Positions 23,206 through 34,081 of a stretch of DNA of 64,000 bases are shown one piece after another. The DNA is taken from contig NC_054703.1 in NCBI RefSeq assembly GCF_016097555.1, positions 2,295,920 to 2,359,919 on the forward strand. The letters run 5' to 3'. Numbering within the stretch: the stretch's first letter is position 1; every line of letters starts with the position of its first letter. The DNA comes from Gigantopelta aegis. Lineage: Eukaryota; Mollusca; Gastropoda; Neomphalida; Peltospiridae. The position numbers and the translations under genes are program-made. Under the pieces are notes generated by a model that saw only the letters and a program-made list of their open reading frames with translations, had not been told where the DNA came from and ran no database searches.

Positions 23206-23743
23206 TTTTTCATTAATAGTTTAACGGGTTTGGCTCTATTGTCTTTAATGGGGGACGGGAGGGAGGGAGGGGGAATACATGTAGCCCAGTGTTAGAGACA
23301 CTTGTTTTTAAAACCAATACTGAAACTGAAATCATTTGACCGCATCATAGGACAGCTTTTTATTTTAAATTATTCATTTACATTCATCATCATCAACAAA
23401 GCAACATATTTAGAAAAAAACTAGACAGGACTACTAAATGCTGATCATATGATTCTTATGATGATGAGTATTTATAGCTATGCGTATGACAGCTAAAGAA
23501 TCTATAAACATTGATTAGTTACTTGTGTAATTAGTGATCCTTTCTTTATTAATGAGGGGGAAAAAAAGAAGCCTCCCATACATCCATATAATTTGTCTGA
23601 GAAACTCCAGTTAACAATTCGATACATACCCAGATACATGTATATGAACTGTGTTAACATGGTATCTTATATTGACAGGTTAATGGTTTTTAATTTAAAA
23701 TAGTTCATCCAAGAATATAAAGAATATAAAATATACTATAGTT

Positions 23744-23999
23744 AGGCCCCAATTTCACAAAACGTCAGCAGCCTAGTTTTGGACGTAAACGTAAATCAAT
23801 GACTAAACCACCATTTTTATTACTATTATAGTACAGCAAATACAGTTAAAAGTACACGTATGTCATTTTCTTTTGTCTCCATCTTCTGTAATGATGTAAT
23901 TTTCGGCGTGAAATAGACGCCAAACACGTGTAAATGTACGCCCAAGTATAACTGCTAGTCGCAGACGTAAACTTACGATGTTTTGTAAAATAGGCCCCC
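23744..23999. mobile_element. CGTAAA-rich MITE, clear TIRs
   Basis: The ends ggccccaatttcacaaaacg and (inward) ggcctattttacaaaacatc are inverted copies. The interior repeats gacgtaaacgtaaat and tagtcgcagacgtaaactta-like words. About 256 bp. Confidence 0.6.
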
Positions 24000-24205
24000 G
24001 GAGTTCAAATTCGATATTTGAAAGATTTATTGTAAACAAAGGACCAATGAAATCAAGGATGGCTATCACGTAACATATGATTATTAGAGGGCGTGCGACT
24101 GATTATGATCTCATGAACATATGAAACATGCACTCTAAAAAGTTTGACAATGGATCTTAGAAAATACCAAACACACATGCATGCACACATACAAAATTGC
24201 AAATG

Positions 24206-24218
24206 TGCATGTGTGTGT

Positions 24219-24252
<34 letters not shown>
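24206..24252. repeat. (GT)n/(CA)n microsatellite
   Basis: A tgtgtgtgtg block at 24209-24219 is followed by about 30 bp of CA repeats. Frames over it on both strands are artefacts. Confidence 0.9.
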
Positions 24253-24255
<3 letters not shown>

Positions 24256-24720
24256 TTCCCTCTCCCCCCCCCCATCTCCTCTCTTTCCCCCCTCTCTGGT
24301 ACATGTATGTTATGTTCATTACATTAAGGTTCAACAAAGGAGGTTGCATCTCTAAGTAGGTCACTAGGTCAGTTGGCGGCAGAATGTTTCACAACAATGA
24401 TGTGATCTGTGTTCGCTGAAGTGTGAGCATATCACTGTGACAATGTAACCAGCACATATCACAATAGTTGTCATACTTCCAACGCTTCTATACTCAACAA
24501 GATTAAGAGCCACTTAAGATACTTTCAGCAGTTTCTTTAATTATGGTTTTAAAAACCCCCACCCCAGCGTGTTTTGTTGTAAGCTGTTGATGTTATGGTA
24601 TGTTCTTAAACCTAATGATATAAACAATAATTTACAGCAATCTACATAGTGACTGCTTCCACCATGAGCAAGATTTAAGCATGTATCACAGGTCATATTT
24701 TACTGCAACAATGAAGGAAA

Positions 24721-25014
24721 TGGTCTAACGATGCACTCAACACATTTTACTTACGGTTATATGGCATCAGACATAATATGGTTAAGGACCACACAGATAT
24801 TGAGGGAGGTAACCCGCTGTCTCTACTTCATGGGCTATTTTCGATTAGCAGCAAAGGATCTTTCATATGTACCGTCCCAGACAGAATAGCGCATATCACA
24901 GCCTTTGATATACCAGTCATGGTGCACTTGCTGGAGCACGAAATAACCCAAGGGGTCCACTGACAGGGATCGATCCCAAACAGACCGCTTTACCATTGGG
25001 CTATATCTCGCCCC
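24721..25014 (-). repeat. SINE family A, near full length
   Basis: On the minus strand the head ggggcgagatatagcccaat (A box) and gtctgggatcgatccctgtc (B box) precede the body and the tail gcatcgttaga. It shows all landmarks of the main family. Confidence 0.85.
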
Positions 25015-25424
25015 CAATGTTTAGAAATCATTAGTTATCAAAACTTCATAAAATGACAGCTAACAATACGTAAGTAAAAATTTCTTGGCCCTGAATTTTG
25101 TTGAGCATATTTTGACTATACACGAAAACCAACGCCTAGAAATGAAAAATGTCATCGAAATGGTTTTGTCAGCAGCTACATATACATGTTGATCCTCACA
25201 TACAAGTCAAGTCTGTGTTTGATGATCGATGAAGACGAAAAGCCAGGAAATCACGCCACAACCATAGCAAGACAATCTCTTTTAATTTCAGTGCTCACTG
25301 ATATAGATCTGGTGAAATTGGACCAGAACCGGACTTCCCAATCACAGTTACTTATATACAGAATGTGGTTCGTTGAGGATATCATTAATTTTATAATAAT
25401 AATCTTCATCATTATCATTCATTC

Positions 25425-26075
25425 GTTCTTCACATACTCTAAAAGTTATAATAATGATGATAATCATCATCAAACGTTCTTCCCATACTCCAAAAGATTT
25501 ACAGTGATCATTCATTCTTCACATCCTCCAAAAGATTCAGTGATCATTCATTCTTCACATACTCCAAAAGATTTACAATAATAATGATAATCATCATGAT
25601 CCGTTCTTCATATACTACAAAAATTTACAATAATAATAATGATCACCATCATTCATTCTTGTCATACTCCAAAAAGATTTATAATAATGATAAAATAATG
25701 ATGATAATCATCATTTGTTTTTCATATACTCCAAAAGATTTATAATAATCCTCATTCATACTTCACATACTCCAAAAGATTTATAAGAACTATCGTCATC
25801 ATTCATTCTTCTCATACTCCAAAAGATTTAAAATGATAATCATAATTTGTTCTTCACATTCTCCAAAAGATTTATAATAGTAATAATGATCATTTGTTCT
25901 TCACATACTCCTTGAAAGATTTACAATAATAATGATCATCATCATTTGTTCTTCATACTCCTTGAAAGATATACAATAATAATGATCATCATCATTTGTT
26001 CTTCACATACTCCTTGAAAGATATACAATAATGATCATCATCATTTGTTCTTCACATACATGTACTTCTTGAAAG
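25425..26075. repeat. Minisatellite, about 50-60 bp unit, roughly 11 copies
   Basis: The unit combines attcttcacatactcc, aaaagatttacaataataat and gatcatcatcattcgt-like pieces, with length changes in the ATA/ATC runs. Later units read ccttgaaagat in place of ccaaaagat, marking a subarray. It contains no gene; the open frame into it from 25186 is incidental. Confidence 0.85.
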
Positions 26076-26177
26076 ATTTACATCTTGTTTTGTTTGCTCC
26101 ACTCATGCTTGATCACAAATTTAGTTTTTGGCAGACGACAACCGGTGAAAAAATCAAAATCACAGCTTCATAAACCA

Positions 26178-26252
26178 GATAAGACTGGTCCATCACAATC
26201 CAGAGTGAACATTTCCATAGCAACTGTTCCAATATGTCTTCCTATAAATATG
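26178..26252 (-). CDS. Candidate terminal exon of an unidentified gene
   Basis: On the minus strand a good acceptor (ctttcttattgcag) opens a frame IFIGRHIGTVAMEMFTLDCD ending GPVLSGL-stop. It joins in phase 1 to the candidate exon at 26834-26923. A second frame (HIYRKTYWNSCYGNVHSGL-stop) is also open and also in phase with the alternative frame of that exon. No known family is recognised. It is a tentative host exon, not linked to any other exon I can find. Confidence 0.3.
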
Positions 26253-26394
26253 TCTGCAATAAGAAAGGGAAAACCTCATTAAATTCATAAATATATGACA
26301 CTGACAGCTTGGGTTTAAAGCAAATTATTGAAGAAGTGCAATCTTTGTTTACTGATCAATAATTATTAAAATGAAAACGTAACATGCATTTAAG

Positions 26395-26540
26395 CAAACC
26401 CCCCCCCCCCCCAAAACCCCCCCAAAAAAAAACCTCATGCATATATATTAAATAATTGTTTTATGTGATCAAAACAGAATATTTTTAAAATGAAAAAGTT
26501 ACATAAGCAAACCCCCCCCCCCCCCCCACACCTAACCACA
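26395..26540. repeat. C-run rich direct repeat
   Basis: gcatttaagcaaacccccc at 26392 and acataagcaaacccccccc at 26500, each followed by a poly-C stretch and a tatatattaaat/tgtgatcaaaacagaata block. It is a local duplication of about 110 bp. Confidence 0.55.
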
Positions 26541-26833
26541 AACATGAAGAAAACCCCACCCTATATGTATATATTAAATCGTTTTATGTGAACAAAACAG
26601 AATAGTTGGCCTCAAATAGAAGTATGTAAATAAATAATGGTGCTAAATGTTTTAAAAATAAAACTTAAAAAGTGTAAAACTTATCACATAAATCATGTTT
26701 AAATGAATCAAAACATTGTGCATAGAGCTGTAAATAAATGTAAGAACATTGCACAGACTATTTTAAAGGTTTATCTTTTCCACTGGTATATAGTGGCAAT
26801 ACATTTCTTCCCATGGAGCTGTGTAAAACTCAC

Positions 26834-26923
26834 TTTGGACTCCAGCTGGTACCGTGATAAAAAGCAACATCGTTTCCAACTTTAAATCCGATGCCTTGAA
26901 TACTGTTGATGTGATCAGTCTTT
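26834..26923 (-). CDS. Candidate internal exon of an unidentified gene
   Basis: Ninety bases between the acceptor gattgtag and the donor CAAA|GTGAGT on the minus strand. Two frames stay open: INSIQGIGFKVGNDVAFYHG (ending SWSPK) and TVFKASDLKLETMLLFITVP (ending AGVQ). Each continues in phase into the candidate exon at 26178-26252. The first has slightly more purine-first codons, the second reads more smoothly into the next exon. I do not recognise either protein. Confidence 0.3.
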
Positions 26924-27014
26924 CTACAATCTAATATATCACTAAATAACTCGCAAACAATTAATTTTTTCCCAGCATTCAAAATCCTGATATCGTTTTG
27001 GCAATACAAAACAA

Positions 27015-27313
27015 AAAAGGCTCCTTTTATTTAACAACACCACTAGAGCACATTGATTCATTTATCATCGGCTATTGGAAGTCAAGCACTTGGTAATTTT
27101 GACATACAGTGTTTTTCCATTAGTAACAAAGTATCTTCATATGCACCATCCCACAGACAGGATAGCACATATGTACCACTGCCTTTGATATACATGTACC
27201 AATCATGGTGCACTGGCTAAAACGAGAAATAGCTCAATGAGCCACCGATGGGGATTGATCCCAGACCGATAGCACATCAGGTGAGCACTTCACCACTGGG
27301 CTACGTCCTACCT
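27015..27313 (-). repeat. SINE family A, near full length (A2 tail)
   Basis: Minus strand: the head gaggtaggacgtagcccagt (A box) and gtctgggatcaatccccatc (B box) precede the body (gcatatgaagatactttgtt variant) and the tail ggtgttgttaaataaaagga. Confidence 0.8.
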
Positions 27314-27363
27314 CTTTGGTGATACAGTGCTATTTATTACAATATTCAACGATATAAATCTGG

Positions 27364-27905
27364 GAGAAGCTCAACAAAAGAATATCGGCCTCCCCCACCC
27401 AAGCCCCCAATACTTGCTGCTGGTAATAACTTGGTACTTGGTGATGCCTTGACCAGAAGTGGTCAGGCCCTTTATAAGGGCCCTATGGGCAACCTAGGGA
27501 GACACCACAGCATCGTAGAGGTCTAAAATTAACGAGCTACTCTCGATTCACTAATATCAAAAACTATATTAGCACGGCCATTTACCTTTCGACCGACCGT
27601 TCAAAATTGTGCCAAATTCCCTCAATCAAAATTGCGCACCCTTTTCTCTTTGGCATTTAACTGCTCCATTCAAATTCCATAGCACCACCACCACCCCCAC
27701 CCGCCCGCTACCGATTTGATCGGGCTGCTGGTGCTCCCTTGCACCTGCCAGTGCAGGCGGTCCCTCCTCTCCCCTCCCCCCACCTTTCCTGTTATGGACA
27801 GAGGAGCCGGCCAAGGCCAGCTCTTGTGCCCATGACAGGCATGTGCTACAACAGCTTGTTCTGAATGTGCACGTAAGCACGTAAACCCCTATGACATGAC
27901 ATGAC
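27364..27905 (-). repeat. GC-rich dispersed repeat D, copy 3
   Basis: Reverse-complement relative of 915-1574: it shares cttggtacttggtgatgcct, cctttataagggccctatgg, ctcccctccccccacctttc and tgctacaacagcttgttctg. The open frame at 27626-27907 is wording shared with copy 1 (GGGRGEEGPPALAGARE), which suggests either an ancient coding segment or simply repeat similarity. No domain. Confidence 0.6.
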
Positions 27906-28168
27906 ACATGATATAAATCTACTAATAAATAGAATAAGCTAATTTAATGCTGAAAAGTACTATAATTATATGAAGAAAAACCCCTTAAAAACCCCATCCA
28001 AAACAATAGTTAACTTGTAATATATTGTGCTAATTTTACTTCATGAGCATACACGGTTTCTGCCAGAGGGTACAAAAGGTAAAATTATGTACCTTAAAAT
28101 CTTGAAACTTTATTGATACATTTAACCCTTTTTTTGTGTAGATATACACATGTATAGAGGATATTTCA

Positions 28169-28305
28169 TGTTTTTTGTCAAATATGATTTATCTCATCAA
28201 CTGAAGTTTGCAGTCATATCTCACAAGTGGCACTTGCATGACGAGTGTGATATGATTGCAAACTTCATGAGATGAGATATAAATCATATTTGACAAAAAC
28301 TATGA
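28169..28305. repeat. Fold-back palindrome, arms about 60 bp
   Basis: ttttttgtcaaatatgattt...gaagtttgcagtcatatctc on the left is the imperfect reverse complement of tgatatgattgcaaacttca...aaatcatatttgacaaaaac on the right, around a short caagtggcacttgcatgac-type loop. It has the form of a snap-back MITE. A second, weaker palindrome of agtgaaat/atttcact words lies at 28380-28520. Confidence 0.7.
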
Positions 28306-29298
28306 TATTTTCTATTTATTATATAACTTTTGGCAATTTACCATTATTTTTAAAATGCCAGCAGCAAAATAGTTCCAGCTTTCTTACAGTGAAGATAACA
28401 CTTTCTACAGTGAATAACACATTTTAGAGTGAAATAGTGAAATTTTTACTCTAAAATGTATTATCGTCACCGAGTGACTGATAACACTTTTATTTCACTG
28501 ATATTTTAAGATATTTCACTAAATGTTATATAATAAAATAGGGAACTTCTGTTTGAAATTTTATTAAAGTACATAAAATGCAGTGTCCAATTTCAACAGA
28601 TTTCAAACTCAGAACCACTTATGATTCGTTTTCTTTTATTACGTACACTCGAAATATTTTCTGGCAGATAGCTTGACATGATATATATATATATATATAT
28701 ATTTATTACCCATATGGGCTCAAATATATGGGGTAATATTTTTTCGATCTCTGCACAGTGTGCAGATTGCTTCTACAGCCACTGATTGGCTGGCTTTAAA
28801 ATCACGACGTTTGGTTGGTTGCTTGCCATGGCCGGAAGTTCACTTTCATTCATATAATTTTTTCATTCATGAGTCAGATTACACATACGTTATACGATCT
28901 ACAAAGATTTACAAAAACAAATGGACTCATTTGTTTCGTAAACATGAAATGGTATATTTTCATAAGCAGCGGCTTTAATAATATATAAAAATAATTATTT
29001 TCAAATGCAAATACAGTTGTATTATTTTGTACTGTAAACATTTGGCTGTGCTATAACGTCACTTACATTACGTCATGTAATGCGCGTAAGATTATATCAT
29101 GTAATGGCTGATGTTGTAAAACTCCAGAGGAATGTTTACATTAAAAATCAGTTAAAATTGACAATGGGTAATAAAGAGAATAACCAACTCGCTACGAGGA
29201 ATTGTGAATTATCTGTCCCTCGTGAATGAATGTTGTAAAACCCTCGCTAAAGGCTCGTTAGTTATTTTCTAAATTATATATATATACACACACACACA

Positions 29299-30194
29299 CA
29301 GTAGAACCTCATTGGCTCGAACGCCCAATGGTCGAACCTACCGGTATTCTCTAATCAAGAACAATGTCCCAATTTTTCTCTCTATTAAACCCTTTTATTT
29401 TGGTGCTGATTGGTCGAATACCCTTGGGGTCGACCAGAAGCTTTCTCTCGAACCAGTTTATTGGTCCGAACTGTAAAACTAAACATATTTAGCTCGAACG
29501 ACTAATTCTATCCGAATCAACCCTTTCACGTCAGTCACAAAGTAAGTTATTATAAATTCGGAAGTGGAACGAATTAATCCTAGATCACATGCCGGCTTAT
29601 CATGTTGATTTAGCACTTATCGGCAACTGTACTACAATAATCGTCAGCTGAATGAACCTTGCATGTAACACCAATCAATTGGTGAGCCTAGGCAGGCATC
29701 GCCGGTTTACTTTAATAATTTTTATCGCTACTCTACACATGAGCGTCGGCATATTTTGTTTTTAACTTGAAATACAGGAGAGATCAATGTAATGTAGTGA
29801 TTGCAACAATAACAGGTAAAGGGCCTCCGCCTGTGCTTCTCAACATTGTTAATGTGTCGCAAAAGATTCTACAACAGCATAATAAAGAACGATTTTTTAA
29901 ATTAATAAATATTTATAAATACAAACTACCAGTGTGTTTGTTATTTGTTTATTTAACGGTGATAAATAATTGTTACAAATATGTATCTCATCCGACATTT
30001 GACAGCAACTTCGTTACTCACGAGTCAATCGGACCATCTCGCCCAAGTTAGTTTTACGGAAATATGCGAGGTTGTCCGATTGATTTTTGTGTTACAGAAG
30101 CACTCGACAACGGCCGAATGCATGGTTTGAACTACCCGATGGGTCGAACAGACTTTGATGCACCGACAGTGTTCCAGCCAATGAGATTCTACTG
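29299..30194. mobile_element. Tigger/pogo-like non-autonomous element
   Basis: Left end CAGTAGAACCTCATTGGCTC and (inward) CAGTAGAATCTCATTGGCTG form inverted ends of the CAGT-GAACCTC type known from pogo/Tigger elements. TA follows the right end; the left flank is CA-repeat sequence. Internal gaac/tcgaa words repeat the terminus (ggtcgaataccc, agctcgaacgac, gggtcgaacagac). No transposase remains; the frame at 29767-30051 has no domain. Confidence 0.65.
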
Positions 30195-30917
30195 TATATA
30201 ACATGTTATCAAGTTCTAACACACAAAAACACATGCAAGTGACATCATAATTTACATTGTATGTAGTGCACATGCACGTGTATTTTACCATAACTGTAAC
30301 ATGAACTTTGTGAAAGCAACAGAACATGAAAAACACATTTTACAATAAACGCACTCATACACACTGCGACTATAGATGAAACAGGCTGAATCACAATGCA
30401 TAGAATTTTCAATTTGTATGTTACAAGACAAAAAAAAAAGAAAGAGGACTTCCCTGTCGACACTTCAGCTCATAACATGGCAATTTGGTGTGCATTATTT
30501 CAACATCGGATCAACACAGAAGTAGAGCTGAGTGGTGTACCCTACATATATACTGTTCACTATCTGTATCGTGTCAGTACTTATTTACCGTACCAAGCAA
30601 ACATTGAAATACTGAAATTTCAGTATTGAAAATTATTCTTGCTATTAAAGGCATACTGTCACAGATTTAAGAACCTTATTTCTCTTTTAATGAATAATAA
30701 ATAAAAATTACATTAATTTTTACAGACCAAATCTAACTATTGCATCACTTTAACTACACCATGATGGAGTGAAATCCATGTCAACCCTCTCAGCAATGTT
30801 AGTTTTTGAATTATGGACCATTGCCATAATTTAATTATTTTTACAAAATATCATTAATAAGTGGAGTATGGTGGTTACGTAGATGGTTGAATAAAGTATG
30901 TTTAGGGACAAAGAAAG

Positions 30918-30971
30918 AAAGGTTTTATTTAACGCACTCAACACATTTTTTTACGGTTATATGGCGTCAGG
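30918..30971 (-). repeat. SINE family A tail fragment
   Basis: ggttttatttaacgcactca, acacatttttttacggttat and atggcgtcagg are the terminal about 50 bases of family A on the minus strand. Confidence 0.8.
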
Positions 30972-31273
30972 TTTAGGGACAAATCAAATATATATTTTTT
31001 TTTTAAAGGAAACATGACACGAGACCATATTATAGCTCATTTTAAAAGAAAAATGATATAAAAATAATATACAAATAACTTTATAACAATAAAATACGTG
31101 TAGTTAACTTAAAATGAAGAAATTACGCTAATCAGTATCAAAGTACGATTTATGCATATTTCTTCGTGAGCGTTCGGAAAAAAAGGGAAGTGACGTCAGA
31201 GCCGCTGTACTCTTCCATTGTTGTTAACTGTTTATATATGGAGTAAGGGGCTTACGATCTTTTCAGTCCAACA

Positions 31274-31440
31274 GTGCCGTACTGCGCGGCCTTTGGGTGT
31301 AAAAATAAACAGTTTAAACGATCGGGATTGTCTTTTTATGGTTTTCCAAAGGATTGTATCCGAAGAAAGACGCGTGTATTTTATCGCAAAAGAAAAGATT
31401 GGACACCAACACCGCATAGTACTTTGGTGTCAGTACAGCC
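31274..31440 (+). pseudogene. Decayed THAP-type zinc-finger segment
   Basis: After a ttttcag acceptor the frame reads PYCAAFGCKNKQFKRSGLSF, YGFPKD and RKRKDWTPTPHSTL. This matches the THAP pattern: the C-x-x-x-x-C start, the F-x-FP core and the RxDWxPTxxSxLC stretch. The Cys normally following STL is Val here and the later His is missing, so zinc binding is probably lost. The sequence downstream to 31560 (PGDKN, MPRCTLYIFGTKIHLSMMYL) recurs inverted at 33.97-34.08 kb. Confidence 0.6.
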
Positions 31441-31804
31441 CGGAGCCCGAACGTTACCCGGAGACAAAAACAGTACTCGGTTGCGAATGCCGAGGTGTAC
31501 ATTGTACATATTTGGCACAAAGATACACCTCAGCATGATGTATTTATATATGTTAAAACAAAAATGTAGAATTTTTTATTAATTTATGTTTTTTGGAAAA
31601 AAAGAAGATTTTTCATGTTAGGGCTGTAGGCCTACATAACAAAATCTGTATTCACCGTCCGAAGAAGGAAACGTCAATAAGTAATTAAATATGGCATATA
31701 CAAACATGCGAATTGGCATGAGGATACATCTCAGTACGATGTATTTAAATATGTTTTTAAAAAAACGTGTAGAAAACAATAATAATTTTAAATGATGATG
31801 ATAA

Positions 31805-33300
31805 CTAGTTTAACGTGCCCATATACCACTAGGGTTTCGAACACGCCCATCCCGAGTCCGACCTCCGATAAGATCGGTGGCCTGACTCGGGATGGAGGGG
31901 GGGGGGGGGGGGGGGGGGGGTGGTAGAAACTGGGCAGAATTTTGAAAATAGCAATTAGTAAAGAAGTTAATAGATAAAAAAATAAAAAGGTTACAAGCCA
32001 AAAATAAAAAAGAATTGACTGCTCGGTCGAATATTTATATAATTTGGAGCATTTTAGAAGGACAGTCCAAAATTAAATAGAGAGAAAGAAGAGGGATCGG
32101 ACTATTTAATAATATTTAAAAAAAAAAAAAGTAATTTCGACATAAAATTTTGAACGCAGATCTAAAAGTTTAAAGTCCGATCGATATGTCCACGCGAGTG
32201 GCCTCGTTAAGGCCGTTTGGGTGCACAGCATCTACGGGGAGGTGATGTTGTTCCTCTCCTCAAAGTGAGGCACCAGTCTCCTGTAGCTGTGGGTGTTAAG
32301 GCAGTGGACCATCTGTGGGTACTGGGCGCCGGTGACGATCTTCATGATTCTGTGGATGGTGTTGTTATCCATGTCATGGCTGAGGAATCCCTGTCGGTAA
32401 AGATCATTCCGGCGCGACGTCACTACTATAGCTTCCACTCCCCGTAGTTTGACCGTGTGGATGGCGACCTGGTGGCCATCGGGAAACGTCTTGAAGTTTT
32501 CTTCGTAGACCCCGCCTGGCAGTCTGTCGGGGTCCGTGACGTCTCCCACCAAGTACTTAGAGTACTGGCCTTTGATTTTCCGCGCTGCCACTCTCCAGTC
32601 ACCCGAAGAGGAAGTAGAAGGCCGCGTCTTGGCTGGTTGGTCCTCCGGGGGGGTCACGGCCTTCCTCTTGACAGCCCCAACATCCAGAGTCGCCGTCGCG
32701 GAGTCCCCCGTGGGTGGGGGTCTCGACGCAGACGAACGACGAGCGGGGAACAGGTGACGCTGGTCGCGGTGCGGTGCTGGTTGGCTGCTCCACTTCCCGC
32801 ATCTGAACAGTCGGTCCGGCTGGTTGGCGAGTCGCCTCCCGTCGATCCGTCCGGTTTGGTCGTGGTGGGGGCGGCGACGCAGACGGGACCGCCACTGGCG
32901 GTTGAGCCGCCAGCTTTGTCCCCGCCTGAGCCGCCCCTGGCGCACGTTTCCTCTTCCTAGTTCCCTTCCTCTTGGCTGTAGCCGCGTCGCCATACACCAA
33001 GGTCACGGTTGCCCGTGACCCGGTGTACGCGACGCGGTACTCCAACAGCGATCCATAACTAGCGATCAGTCCCCCCAGGTGGGGGGGTAAGTTGAGAGCG
33101 CATGAAACCACGTCTAACTTCATCGCTGGCCAAACTGAGATTAATTTTAAATAATGTTTTTAATCTTCGGGCGGAATACGTCACAAAAAAACGTTCCTCA
33201 TCGCCCGAAGCTCCAAAGCAACACGAAGTTCAATACAAAAAAACCCACTACTGTCGGTGTCGAAATAAACTATTATGTTTCATCCACGGGCTGACTTGAG
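31805..33300 (-). mobile_element. GC-rich 1.5-kb insertion with a single ORF region, unknown class
   Basis: On the minus strand it begins near gtcagcccgtggatgaaac, carries the ORF at 33123-32232, and has a T-rich 3' region with a poly-C run and a 3' hairpin (tcccgagtcaggccac ... gtcggactcgggatgg). It ends in ggcgtgttcgaaaccctagt, then tatgggcacgttaaac. The same 3' end occurs alone at 38645-38745, and the ORF end plus the gggcacgttaaa motif occur at 16110-16346. A shared 3' end with 5' truncation is what retroposition leaves. No RT or transposase is present. Confidence 0.55.
32232..33123 (-). CDS. Repeated GC-rich ORF of unknown function (frame break inside)
   Basis: The first frame starts MKLDVVSCALNLPPHLGGLI, runs through ASYGSLLEYRVAYTGSRATV and then a Lys/Arg cluster (AKRKGTRKRKR, a possible nuclear-localisation signal) and a proline/alanine-rich linker, closing at 32599. 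A second frame, open from above 32993, carries the conserved part: KIKGQYSKYLVGDVTDPDRL, then NFKTFPDGHQVAIHTVKLRG, VVTSRRNDLYRQGFLSHDMD and a C-terminal helix region ending ITSP. The N-terminus and conserved C-terminus are one frame apart, so a frameshift lies between about 32993 and 32690. GC content is far above the neighbours. The only relative I can see is the fragment at 16.1 kb. I do not recognise the family. Confidence 0.5.
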
Positions 33301-33974
33301 AATCGGAGTGTTGTTTTAGTTAATTGGTCCTTTCTTTCCGTGGCCTGCACATGTGATTCCTGATTGGCAGGTGTATATTGCAGGGTATCGACCAGGTAAG
33401 TGATTACCACGGTCTAGACATACGTACAAAATACGTGCCAGTTTTTTTTAAGATCACAGGGTATTGTGGCGTAACCTGTCGCGACTATAGTACAATGTTA
33501 ATAGACATTATTATCAGCCGCCCTGCTTCATTACTGTAAATAATGCTGTAAAAACCCTCGATTAAGTAGACTTTCCCATCTAAAATTACAAAACTGACCA
33601 ATTACGTAGTACCAAAGAAAAGAAAAATTATCACTTGGGTATCGTGAGTGGTCGTTTTTACTCTAACGCACCCTACCAATAGGCCTAATAATATGCTACT
33701 TTTTTTATGAGAGAAAAATACTATAACCCCATTTCGTTCTATTGATGCAAATAGAAATATATTTAGTTTAAAAGTTGATTATACTCTCAAGTCATTTATG
33801 TTGTTTTACAAGCCAGGTTAATGAAAGTGAAGCGCCTTGTCGTAAATTAGAGCGTTTGTTTACACTGTGCATACAGATTTCATTATGTACAGCCCGAACA
33901 TAAAAAAATGCGACATTTTCTTTTAAAAAAAAACCAAAAATGTTTGTCCTACATTTATATTTTTTACATATTTA

Positions 33975-34081
33975 AATACATCATATCGAGGTGTATCTTT
34001 ATGCTAAATATGAACAGTATACACCTCGGCATTAGCATCCGAGTTTTGGTTTTGTCTCCGGGTTGCTTTCGGGCTCCGGGC
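33975..34081 (-). pseudogene. Inverted copy of the THAP-region 3' part
   Basis: The minus-strand frame reads PGARKQPGDKTKTRMLMPRC then IFSIKIHLDMMYLNM. The plus-strand segment at 31.43-31.56 kb reads PGARTLPGDKNSTRLRMPRC then IFGTKIHLSMMYLYM. The two are inverted relative to one another inside the same TTAA element. Confidence 0.6.

Noticed and set aside
25425..26075. Possible CRISPR-like regular repeat array
   Set aside because: Repeats and 'spacers' are both variants of the same AT-rich minisatellite unit in a eukaryotic intergenic region; no cas genes are possible in context.
27278..27312. tRNA-like B box and A box sequences at SINE heads (also at 25.0, 48.7, 60.5 and 61.7 kb)
   Set aside because: They are tRNA-derived SINE heads lacking the acceptor stem and cloverleaf pairing, so not tRNA genes.
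32457..32960. 167-codon plus-strand frame (and 32536-32757, 32824-33018)
   Set aside because: Antisense shadow of the GC-rich minus-strand ORF; high GC removes stops in all frames. Homology with the 16-kb copy supports the minus frame.
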